The translations under genes and the position numbers were made by a program. The notes beneath the pieces were generated by a model, which was given only the letters and a program-made list of their open reading frames with translations, searched no databases and was not told the origin of the DNA. Below, in pieces: positions 9,635 through 21,600 of a stretch of DNA of 64,000 nt (position 1 is the first letter of the stretch; the number at the start of each line of letters is the position of its first letter). The stretch lies in the NCBI RefSeq assembly GCF_904849725.1, contig NC_058518.1, positions 420,057,081 through 420,121,080 on the forward strand. The letters are read 5' to 3'. This DNA is from Hordeum vulgare subsp. vulgare (Eukaryota; Streptophyta; Magnoliopsida; Poales; Poaceae).

Positions 9635-12600
9635 ATGGAGGCGGAGCAGCAAAAGCCGCAGCGCCCGCGGCGCAAGGCGCAGAAGCGCAGGATTGACGAC
9701 GAGGCCGCTGCCTCGGCCGCCGCAGCGGCAGCCGCCGCCGCCGCCGCCGCCGCCGCGGCTGCCGCCGTCTCGTCGCCGCTCGGCAGCGCCGATGCCGACG
9801 ACGACAACGAGGACGACGAGGGCTCCGTCGGCACCGAGATCTGCTGCCGCCAGTCCCAGGCGGCGGTCGCCCGCGAGGTCCGCACGCAAGTCGACGCCCT
9901 CCATCACTGCTTCTCGTGGCGCCACGCCGACCGCGCCACCGCCAAGCGCGCCACCAGCGTCCTCGCGGAGCTCGCCAAAAACGGTAATCCCCCAACCCTA
10001 CGCAGACTGTACCGATCCGTACTCTTTCCCACCCGTCTAAGCGCCGTTACTGAGGCGGATCTGCTTGCTACTTTTGCCGCAGAGGAGATGGTGAACGTAA
10101 TCGTAGAGGGCGGCGCCGTGCCGGCGTTGGTGTGCCATCTGAAGGTGCCCCCTATGGAGGCGGCGGTGGAGGAGGAGCAGCAGCCGCGGCCGTTCGAGCA
10201 CGAGGTCGAGAAGGGGGCTGCCTTCGCTCTCGGGCTCCTAGCCGTAAAGGTTAATTCGATTAGTTTCCTCTTTGCACTTTAGCTGAGATTTTGCTTACAT
10301 TCCATTGCAATTGCTTGAATTGTTCTTACAAGCCAAAATTTCTGGGCCAGAATGCAAGAGGAAAATACAAATACCGCTCTCCCCCATTTCCCCTAATCTC
10401 TTGTGTGTCTGTAAATGTAACTTCATACGCCTTCATAAGAATCTAGGTATACTTGGCTTCAAGCAGAATAGGCTACAACCTTGCCTAGTTCTCTTTAGGC
10501 AATCCATAAATGTTATCATTAACTTTTCTTCAACACGACTACTTCATTGTTATGATTTTAGCTATGTTGCTCTCAGAATTTAGTCATTTATTACTTTGTG
10601 TGTTGGTTTACCAGCCTGAATATCAACAACTTATAGTTGATGCTGGAGCCCTACCCCTGCTGGTGCATCTCCTAAGAAGCCATAAAAATGCTACAAATTC
10701 GAGGGCAGTTAACAGCCTTATCAGAAGAGCTGCTGATGCAATTACCAACCTTGCTCATGAGAATAGCAACATCAAAACTTGTATCAGGTTTTGTTCTATC
10801 CACTGCTCACTAGTCAATGCTGCTTTTCCATGGAAGTTCTCTGTGCTTGCTGATGGTTTTGTTCTACTGCAGAATTGAAGGCGGAATCCCACCTCTTGTT
10901 GAATTGCTAGAATCACAGGATATTAAGGTGCAGAGGGCAGCTGCAGGGGCCTTGAGGACTTTGGCGTTTAAAAATGATGAAAACAAAACCCTGGTAAGAC
11001 TATAAGAAAGTTTAAATTAATGAAACCAACATTAATGTTAGATTTTAACATTAGACTTTCATCCACATTCGCCCATGTATATTATTTCCTTCTAGATGGT
11101 AAATCTTCCCCTTAACTCCTTAATGCAGATCGTTGATTGCAATGCATTGCCAACGTTAATCTTAATGCTGCGGTCAGAGGATGCTGCAATTCACTTTGAA
11201 GCAGTAAGATACTGAATATTCATATATTTTTCATCAAACGTACTTCTCTGGTTGAACGCCTCTTCATTTTTAGGGCGGCACTTGTCATGCATCTATTACA
11301 GGAAAACATAGTTCTGGTTTTGAACCTTGCTATTTCTCTTGTTTCCTATAATCTTGAATAACAGTTATCCTAAGGCCTCATGGAATTTAAACTTCAAAAT
11401 GTATTGTCTTGATTGGCTTAGTGGTGAACCGTAGTACTATATATTGCTTGGGAAATTTCGAGGATAGAGTAATTCCTTTTTCTAGAGATTCTGGAGCTGT
11501 AAAAGGGCTTGTTGTTATTATGTTAATAAAAAGTGGTTCAACGGTTTGTTAACAATCGGTCGATTACGAAAACTAGGCTTTCTTTCTCTTGGACCTCTTT
11601 ATTCTTTTGCTTAGGTTCAGCCGAGGTAGCGGACAAATAGAGGGGAAGAAAATATGTTGGGGGAGAAATTTCTTTTGATTGTGAGCAAGTAGAATAGCTT
11701 GAATTCAACAAATAAATGGAATTTCTATCTATCAATATCTATGGTCTTGGACCGTCATGATTAGCCTCCTTTCATAATACTCCGTACCCCCAGGGGAGTC
11801 GAATCCCTGCTGCATCCTTGAAAGAGGGACGTCCTGAACCACTAGACGGTAGCAGTGAAAAATTGGGCGTACGCCTAGGCGCGCTTAAGTGCTGAGCGGA
11901 GGCCTACTGCTTCGCTTTTGGGTTAAGCGCTGAAACAGCGCTCGGACGCCTAGGGTTAGACAAATGAGAGCGGGGTGAGAGAAAAAGAGGAGAGCAAGGC
12001 GACCTTGCGCCGCCAGATGTGGGGCTTTCTTCCCCGACCTCACCACTCATCTTCTTCCTTGACTTAACGCTGCTGGACCTCGAGCTCCTCTTCCCGCCTT
12101 CTCCGCCAGCCCCCCCTTCCTGGATCTCGGGCTCCTCCTCGTCTTGGCTGGAGTCTGATGGCTTCTCTTCCCCAACCTTGCCGCTGCCAGCTTTCTTCCC
12201 CTTCCCTGACTTCGAGCTCCTCGTCTCTCCTTCCCCGACACGCTTCCGATTTTAGGCTTAATACATGACTTACATGCTTTGAATTTTTTTTGGGTGCCCT
12301 TGTTCCTGTCCATACGACGTCCGTACAGAACGCTTAAGCGCGCCTAGGCGCCGCTTAAGCTGTCATTGCACTAAGCGGAGGCACAATGTTCGCTGAATGC
12401 CCAACGCCTAAAAAACCCTTTGATGATAGGCAACAAAAGAGTTAGTGCTTTGACACAACATTTCTTCCAGAACTGCAGCTATCTGAAGAAAAAATGCTGT
12501 CTGCGAAAGTGAACGAACTAGTTATTTCTTCTGTTCGAGGATATGAGTAGATAGCTGTTGGTGCGAGATCCCTTGGCGGTAGAGGAGAGATTTCTTTGCA

Positions 12601-15600
12601 ATAGTCTGACCCAGGGAGAATAGAGTTATTACAAGGCTGAGCTAATTAGATCAAATCTCATCAACGTACATTACTTTAGGAGAAATTGAGAGGACACAGA
12701 TATGAGAAATCTTACCCTCCAAAACAATAAGAAGCAGGATCTAAAAACATTGTTTATTGGTGATGATTCGGGTTCAATCGATAAGTTAGCTGGGCCAATG
12801 TGATGTACCAAGAGTACCTCGAGTTAGTGTGCCTCGAGGTCGTAGTATTTGGCAACCAGTTTAATTAAAGAATGAGAGTGGGATCATCATGTCATTACTA
12901 GAAGACTGGTGTCATTTCACTCACAAAAAGTGCAGGATAGCTCAGTTGGTAGAAAAACGAGTTCACCACTTCTAAGAAAATCATATAAAAACAAAGCAAA
13001 AGCCGGGCAATAGAACTTGGTGAGAGCTATACTTGATTGCACAAATGAACCTAATGCATGATGGCAGCAAGTATAGGAGCATGCTGCAGTGGAATTGCTA
13101 GAAAATCGTCCGATGAACTCGTTCTAAGTGATAGTGACTCATATTGCAGCAAGTGCAGAATAAGAAATACAACAACAACAACAACCAAGCCTTTCAGTCC
13201 CAAACAAGTTGGGGTAGGCTAGAGTTGAAACCCATAAGATCTCGAAGCCAAGTCATGGCTCTGGAACGTGGATAGCTAACTTCCACGCACCCCTGTCCAT
13301 GGCTAAGTCTTTGTCGATATTCCAAACCTTCAGGTCTCTCTTAACGGACTCCTCCCATGTCAAGTTTGGTCTACCACGACCCCTCTTAACATTCTCAGCA
13401 CGCTTTATCCGTCCGCTATGCACCGGCGCTTCCGGTGGCCTCCGTTGAATATGTCAAAACCATCTGAGACGATGCTGGACCAGCTTCTCTTCAATCGGTG
13501 CTACCCCAAGTCTCTCGTATATCGTCATTCCGTACCCGATCCTTCCTTGTGTGGCCACATATCCATCTCAACATGCGCATCTCTGCTACACCTAACTGTT
13601 GGATATGTCGTCTCTTGGTTGGCCAACACTCCGCGCCATACAACATCGCAGGTTGGATAGCTGTCCTATAAAACCTGCCTTTTAGCTTTTGTGGCACTCT
13701 TGTCACAGAGTACGCCAGAAGCTTGGCGCCACTTCATCCACCTAGCCTTGATTCGGTGGCCCACGTCTTCATCGATATCGCCATCCTTCTGCAACATGGA
13801 CCCCAAATATCGAAACGTGTCTCTCTCCGGTATCACCTGCCCACCAAGGCTAACCTCTCCATCCTCGTGCCTAGTAGCACTAAAACTGCACCTCATGTAT
13901 TCAGTTTTAGTTCTACTAAGCCTAAAACCTTTCGATTCTAGAGTCCGCCTCCATAACTCTAACTTTCTATTAACCCCCGTTCGGCTATCATCGACTAGCA
14001 CCACATCATCCGCAAAGAGCATACACCATGGGATATCTCCTTGTATATCCCTTGTGACCTCATCCATCACCAAATCAAAAAGATAAGGGCTCAAAGCTGA
14101 CCCTTGGTGTAGCCCTATTCTAATCGGAAAGTCATCGGTGTCGCCATCACTTGTTCGAACACTTGTCACAACATTATCATACATATCCTTGATGAGGGTA
14201 ATGTACTTTATTGGGACTTTGTGTTTCTCCAAGGCCCACCACATGACATTCCGAGGTATCTTATCATAGGCCTTCTCCAAATCAATGAACACCATATGAA
14301 GGTCCTTCTTTTGCTCCCTGTATCTCTCCATCAGCTGTCGTACCAAGAAGATGGCTTCCATGGTAGACCTCCGAGGCATGAAACCAAATTGGTTTTTGGT
14401 CATGCTTGTCAACCTTCTTAAGCGGTGTTCAATGACTCTCTCCCATAGCTTCATAGTATGGCTCATCAGCTTGATTCCGCGGTAATTAGTATAACTTTGA
14501 ACATCCCCCTTGTTCTTAAAGATTGGTACTAAAATACTCCGCCTCCATTCTTCGGGCATCTTGTTTGACCGAAAAATGAGGTTGAAAAGCTTAGTTAGCC
14601 ATACTATTGCTATGTCTCCAAGGCCTCTCCACACCTCGATGGGGATACCATCAGGACCCATCGCCTTGCCTACTTTTATCCTTTTTAACGCCTCCTTAAC
14701 CTCACACTCCTGGATACGTCGCACAAAGCACATGCTGGTATCATCAAAGGAGTCGTCTAGCTCAATGGTAGAGCTGTCACCCTCTTCATTGTAAAGGTTG
14801 TCAAAGTACTCCCGCCATCTACGCTTGATCGCCTCGTCCTTCACAAGAAGCTGATCATCTCCGTCCTTGATGCATTTGACTTCGCCGACATCCCTCGTCT
14901 TCCTCTCCCTAATCTTGGCCATCTTATAGATGTCCCTTTCGCCTTCCTTAGTGTTTGAACGTTGGTAGAGGTCCTCATATGCCCGACCTCTCGCGTCACT
15001 CACCGCCCGCTTTGCAACCTTCTTCGCCACTTTATACTTCTCCATGTTAGCTGCACTCCTGTCTAGATACAGGCATCTGAAACAGTCCTTCTTCTCCCTA
15101 ATAACCTTCTGGACCTCATCGTTCCATCACCAGGTGTCCTTAGCTTCCCTTTTACTTCCCTTGGTCACCCCAAACTCCTCTACAGTGACCTTCCGCAGGA
15201 AGGTCGCCATACTCGTCCACATCAAGTTTGCATCGCCTCCTTCTTCCCAAGGGCCCTCCTTAATGACCCTCTCCCTGAAAGCCTGGGATGCCTCCCCCTT
15301 GAGCTTCCACCACTTCGTTCTAGCGACTTTTGCGCGCTTATCCCGTTGGACACGAATCCTAAAGCGGAAGTCAGCAACCACAAGCTTATGTTGAGGGACA
15401 ACACTCTCTCCAGGTATCGCTTTACAATCAATGCAAGCGCGCCTGTCTTCTCTTCTAGAGAGGACAAAATCAATCTGGCTAGAGTGTAGACCACTACTGA
15501 ACGTCACTAGATGGGATTCTCTCTTCCTAAAGAGGGTGTTAGCTACAACCATGTCGTAGGCTAGAGCGAAGCTCAGGACATCTTCTCCTTCTTGGTTCCT

Positions 15601-18600
15601 GATGCCATAGCCAAAGCCCCCATGCACCCTTTCAAAACCTGTGTTAGATGTACCCACATGGCCATTGAGGTCTCCTCCTATGAAGAGCTTCTCACCAATA
15701 GGTACCCTCCTAACCAAGTCCTCCAGGCCTTCCCAGAACTCCTTCTTGGTGCTCTCATTGTGGCCTACTTGCGGGGCATACGCGCTGATAACATTGAGGA
15801 CTAAGTCCCCAACTACCAGCTTGACAAGGATCATCCGGTCCCCTTGCCTCTTAACGTCCACAACTCCATCCCTAAGGCTCTTGTTGACCAAGATGCCTAC
15901 TCCATTCTTGTTTGAAGTTGTCCCCGTGTACCACAACTTGAAGCCGGTATCCTCCACCTCCTTCGCCTTTTGTCCCTTCCATTTGGTCTCTTGGACACAT
16001 AGGACATCAACACGCCTCCTCACCGCCGTATCAACTAGCTCCCGTAACTTACCCGTCAGGGACCCTACGTTCCAGCTACCTAAGCGTATCCTCCTAGGCT
16101 CGGCTAACTTCCTTACCCTCCGCACTCGTCGAGTCAAATGCGAAGACCCTTGCTCATTTTTCACTACACCGGGGCGTCGGTGCAGCGCGCCACTAAGGAT
16201 GCGGCGACCCGACCCTTGCTCACTTATCACCGTATCCAGATCAAGATACGGCGCGCCACCAAGGGGGTGACGGCCCGGCCCTTGCCCATTTGACACCACA
16301 CCCGGGTTCCGATGTGGCGCGTTACTAAGAGGGTTACGCCCCAACGAGTTTCCTTTGGGTTTCATCTCCATAAGAGTGGCTGGGTTTTTCACGTTGGCTC
16401 GCCACGCCTATCACAACCCTCCTCCTTTACCCGGGCTTGGGACCGGCTATGCTGAGACAACATAGAATAAGAAATAAACTACATAAAATCTATTTGCCTA
16501 ACTATGCTAATTATCAGATTTTTTTATTTGCATTAGAGGTTGTCAGGTTTCCTGGTGTGTATTTAGGTGTTTGGAGTTTGAACTAAACATTAGCATATCA
16601 GGAACTTGCTTAATTGAGCTAGTTAGGTCCATCCATTAGCTAAATGATGGAAAATTAATTTGACATGGAAGGTGCTGAATTGGTATGCGAAGCTTGAGAT
16701 TCATAATTAGTAGAGGCAAAGCATCCTTATATTCAATACTGTACTCTGCCACACCATTTTTCTGTCACATTACTAATGATAGGCCTAATTAGTGCAATTG
16801 AGCAAGCTGAGGCCTTGAGGGAGCCTGCAATTCTGAAATTGAAGTTAAGGACCTTAATGTCAGAAGTGGGCATGTTTGAGGAACTCATTTTTCTGTCACA
16901 GTATTGAAGATGGGCCTAAGTAGTAAAGTTAAGCAAGCTGAGACCTTGATGAAGTCTGCCAGGCTAAAATCGAAGTTAAGAACCTTAATGTCACAACCCA
17001 ACTAGGCAAAGTTTGAGCACCTGTCCTGCAGCATATATGTTTGATACACGCAACTTACTTTTTGAAGCGTTACAAAAGAAAAGCTATTCCGCAGCAGCCA
17101 ATTGCAAATTTGGAACATGAACACCTTTAACTTACCATTGGAGTTATTGATCCGGTGGAATTTTTGTAAAGAAAATGGTCTGACTATTTGCCTCTATATT
17201 TCACTTTACTCCTATCAATTCTATATAGATTTATACTTTTGACAAATGCAAAGGCTGCCTGTTATCATGACAATGGTGCATGCAATCACTGTAGCCGTGG
17301 AGCTAGCCATACGTATGATATTGTGTTTGCAGTGCATGCCGGTATAAGTACTAAATACTCTCTGTTGGTGTGGTAGGTTGGTGTCATTGGAAATTTGGTT
17401 CATTCATCCCCAAATATCAAGAAAGAGGTTCTTAATGCGGGGGCCTTGCAACCTGTAATTGGGTTATTAAGGTATGATGATCGTCATATGCAGCTTATGA
17501 TGATAGTTTTACATTGTATCTGTTAATAATTGAATGCATATAACTTACTGTATTTATTTGTTGAGTTCTGCTAAAGTACTGCTGGAAATTCAAATTCTAT
17601 ATACTTCACTCTTAGCTGTACATGAGCATGCACACTCGATTACTGATGACACCATTGTGCATGTGTTCCTGGATGCTGATTAATTTTGTTGCTTTAGGGT
17701 CAGAACAACATGTTGATTATAATGATATAATCTTATGAGATTCAAGTGTAAGCTTGCACGTAGCAAATTATCTTCTAACCCAGATTCCATATCCTTGTCC
17801 ATATTGTAACACGAGAAGCTGTTTTATTGTAGTCCCAATCTTAGTATATGGAGGCATGATATTGCCCTGAGTCTGCTCTCCATCTTATTCAAAGAATCTG
17901 TGCTTCATCTTCTCTTTTGCAGTTCCTGCTGTACAGAAAGCCAAAGAGAAGCCGCTTTGTTGCTAGGGCAGTTTGCTTCGGCCGACTCTGAGTGCAAGGT
18001 GCTTAAGGATGCTTCATTTGTTGTTAACTACACATTTTTTTATGATGAGATGAAGTGGAAGAGTAAACAATAAAATGAAGTACTTTTTCCTATGTAATAT
18101 TCTTGTGCTACATATCATTCATCATTGATTATGTGTTACAAACATAAGACATTGTTATGTCTACCTACTTACTACTCCCTCCGTTCCTAAATATAAGACC
18201 TTTTAGAGATTGCACTATAAACTACATACGGATGTATATAGACATATTTTAGAGTGTACATTCACTCATTTTTCTCCGTATGTAGTCTTCTAGTGAAATC
18301 TCTAAAAGGTCTTATATTTTGGAACGGAGGGAGTACTAAATATGTTGTTTCATATGATAAAGAGTTAGCCATGGTGAATCATAAGAATACAGGATGGTGC
18401 GTTGAGCTATCCTTTCTAAATATGCATATATGGGGTTTGACAGGTCCATATTGTGCAACGGGGTGCAGTCCGACCACTAATTGACATGCTCCAGTCAGCC
18501 GACTTTCAACTCAGGGAGATGTCAGCCTTTGCCCTTGGGAGGCTTGCACAGGTTATATTTCTCATTCTATGCTCCCCTTGCACTCAACAAAACCAATCTG

Positions 18601-21600
18601 ATTGCTTATGTTTGTCTGCGGGTTTTACTGCATGTATTTTAGGTAGGTATTGTAGCAGTGAAAGAGAAACAACAGTGGCAATCCTTACTCCCATTCATAA
18701 AATCACCTGACATAGTGACAAAGCACTTTCTCAACTTTGCTGCTTCCCTTCTTCTCTATGTTGATTTTACATTAGGATGCAAAGATAAGTTTTGGAGCGA
18801 AAAATCATAATTAGTGTCCCCTCTTAAAAGGATTGACATAAGATTGACCACAAGTTATGTTTAATGTATCATCAACAATTGAAGCCGTGCAGCTCGTTCT
18901 CTTTATATGTGTTAGTGTTAAATATCCAGACGGACTTTTGAGGAGCCCTTGTCTTTTTGATTTGGTGATGGATGAGGTCACAAGGGATATACAAGGAGAT
19001 ATCCCATGGTGTATGCTCTTTGCGGATGATGTGGTGCTAGTCGATGATAGCCGAACGGGGGTTAATAGAAAGTTAGAGTTATGGAGGCGGACTCTAGAAT
19101 CGAAAGGTTTTAGGCTTAGTAGAACTAAAACTGAATACATGAGGTGCAGTTTTAGTGCTACTAGGCACGAGGATGGAGAGGTTAGCCTTGGTGGGCAGGT
19201 GGTACCGGAGAGAGACACGTTTCGATATTTGGGGTCCATGTTGCAGAAGGATGGCAATATCGATGAAGACGTGGGCCACCGAATCAAGGCTGGGTGGATG
19301 AAGTGGCGCCAAGCTTCTGGCGTACTCTGTGACAAGAGAGTGCCACAAAAGCTAAAAGGCAGGTTTTATAGGACAGCTATCCGACCTGCGATGTTGTATG
19401 GCGCGGAGTGTTGGCCAACCAAGAGACGACATATCCAACAGTTAGGTGTAGCAGAGATGCGCATGTTGAGATGGATATGTGGCCACACAAGGAAGGATCG
19501 GGTACGGAATGACGATATACGAGAGAGACTTGGGGTAGCACCGATTGAAGAGAAGCTGGTCCAGCATCGTCTCAGATGGTTTGGACATATTCAACGGAGG
19601 CCACCGGAAGCGCCGGTGCATAGCGGACGGATAAAGCGTGCTGAGAATGTTAAGAGGGGTCGTGGTAGACCAAACTTGACATGGGAGGAGTCCGTTAAGA
19701 GAGACCTGAAGGTTTGGAATATCGACAAAGACTTAGCCATGGACAGGGGTGCGTGGAAGTTAGCTATCCACGTTCCAGAGCCATGACTTGGCTTCGAGAT
19801 CTTATGGGTTTCAACTCTAGCCTACCCCAACTTGTTTGGGACTGAAAGGCTTGGTTGTTGTTGTTGTTGTTGTTGTTTGTATATGCTTCTTGACTGTATC
19901 CATTGTCCTGCGACAAGTAATTGTAGCCCAGCATAGTTTAGCAAATCTCTTCAATATTCGCATTTTTGTATACACTGAAGGAAAAGACTCCATTTTCTTC
20001 CTAACAGTTTCTTGGGAGTGGGAAACCTGTTTGACATGCATGATGAAGTCACTCATGCAATCACTATTAGAATCGACGAAATTGCACAAGAGACAACTTC
20101 TCCGCCAGATTATTTGATTAGTTTTACTTTTACGTGAGAGATAATCCCCATTCAAATACAACCAGATCAAATTAAACTGCAGCATTGCACACATGCAGAT
20201 TGATATACAGTTTTACAGACTTTTGTACATAAATCAGAATACAGTTTTAAAAATTAAACTACTCTCTCTGATCCATGTTAATTGACGCTAGTTTCAATTA
20301 ATATGGATTGTAGGGAGTAACATCTTTGATCTACATAGGTCCCAATGGTCATTGTCATACGACATATCATGTTGGATTTTTTTTTTGCCTACCAGGTGTT
20401 ATCTGGACTCCACGCAGTACAGTGCCACATTCAGTATTCGTTAGCGAGCAAGAGTTTAGATATTTCAGTGTCAGACACATGCCAAGTTATTCCCTTCTCA
20501 TTGTCTTCCTAAGCTGCAAACATGTCAATCATGGGATAGGAAAATAAAACAGTATTCGATTAGTTTTAGTGTGTTACCTCTTTGTTTGGAGTGGGCATGT
20601 TTTATTTACTTCTTTACCTTAATTAACCTGTATGGCTAATTTGAGAGAAAATCTTTTGTTTCACAGGACACACATAACCAAGCAGGTATTGCATACAATG
20701 GTGGCTTGTTGCCTTTACTAAAGCTTCTTGACTCAAAAAATGGTTCTCTGCAACATAATGCCGCGTTTGCTCTTTACGGAGTTGCGGACAATGAGGTAGT
20801 TCATGATTATTCAAAAGTTCGGTTTCTACTTATTATTTCATATTTTTTCTTAAAAGCGAATGAACTCATGTAGTCATGTTCCATTTCTGTTTTATGTAAG
20901 CTTCTCACTTTCATGTATCCATAATAACTTTTTTTTATAGGATTATGTCTCTGACTTCGTTAAAGTAGGAGGTGTCCAAAAGTTGCAGGATGGTGAATTT
21001 ATTGTCCAGGTATGTCAACCATCATAGCATAGATTGGTACTACTTTCTTAATAAGTTTATACCTGAGTTTGGTTAAGCACCTTTTTTCAGGCTACAAAGG
21101 ACTGTGTAGCTAAGACACTGAAGAGGCTAGAGGAGAAGATAAATGGACGAGTAAGTTCTGCTCACTGTTTCTTTTTTCTTTTATTTGCCAAGCTGTGGTA
21201 TCTACTCCAGCTGACTTACACATGATCTTTAACAGGTATTAAAACACTTGGTTTATCTCATGAGAGTAGGAGAAAAGTCTGTGCAGAGGCGTGTTGCTCT
21301 GGCTCTCGCACACCTCTGTGCCCCTGAAGATCAACGAACAATTTTTATTGATAATAATGGTATGAACAATTTGACAGCTTAAGTGTTCCTTATCCTGTGT
21401 TTTGTTCTCCATGGATTAAATTCTGGCTTAATTCAGGTCTCGACTTGCTTCTTGATCTTCTGGTTTCGGTCAGCTCGAAACATCAACAGGATGGTTCGGT
21501 TGCACTATACAAATTAGCCAACAAAGCTGCAGCACTCTCTCCGATGGATGCTGCACCTCCATCTCCAACGCCACAGGTTAGTAGAAAATAAAAACAGGGC

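Noticed and set aside
9519..10040. Overlapping long frames on both strands across exon 1 of the host gene
   Set aside because: They are shadows produced by the GC-rich, triplet-repeat coding sequence; only the plus-strand frame from 9635 joins in phase to the downstream exons.
18811..19348. Minus-strand frames over the second LINE copy
   Set aside because: Antisense to the reverse transcriptase; the same shadow appears on the plus strand at 13691-14086 over the first copy.
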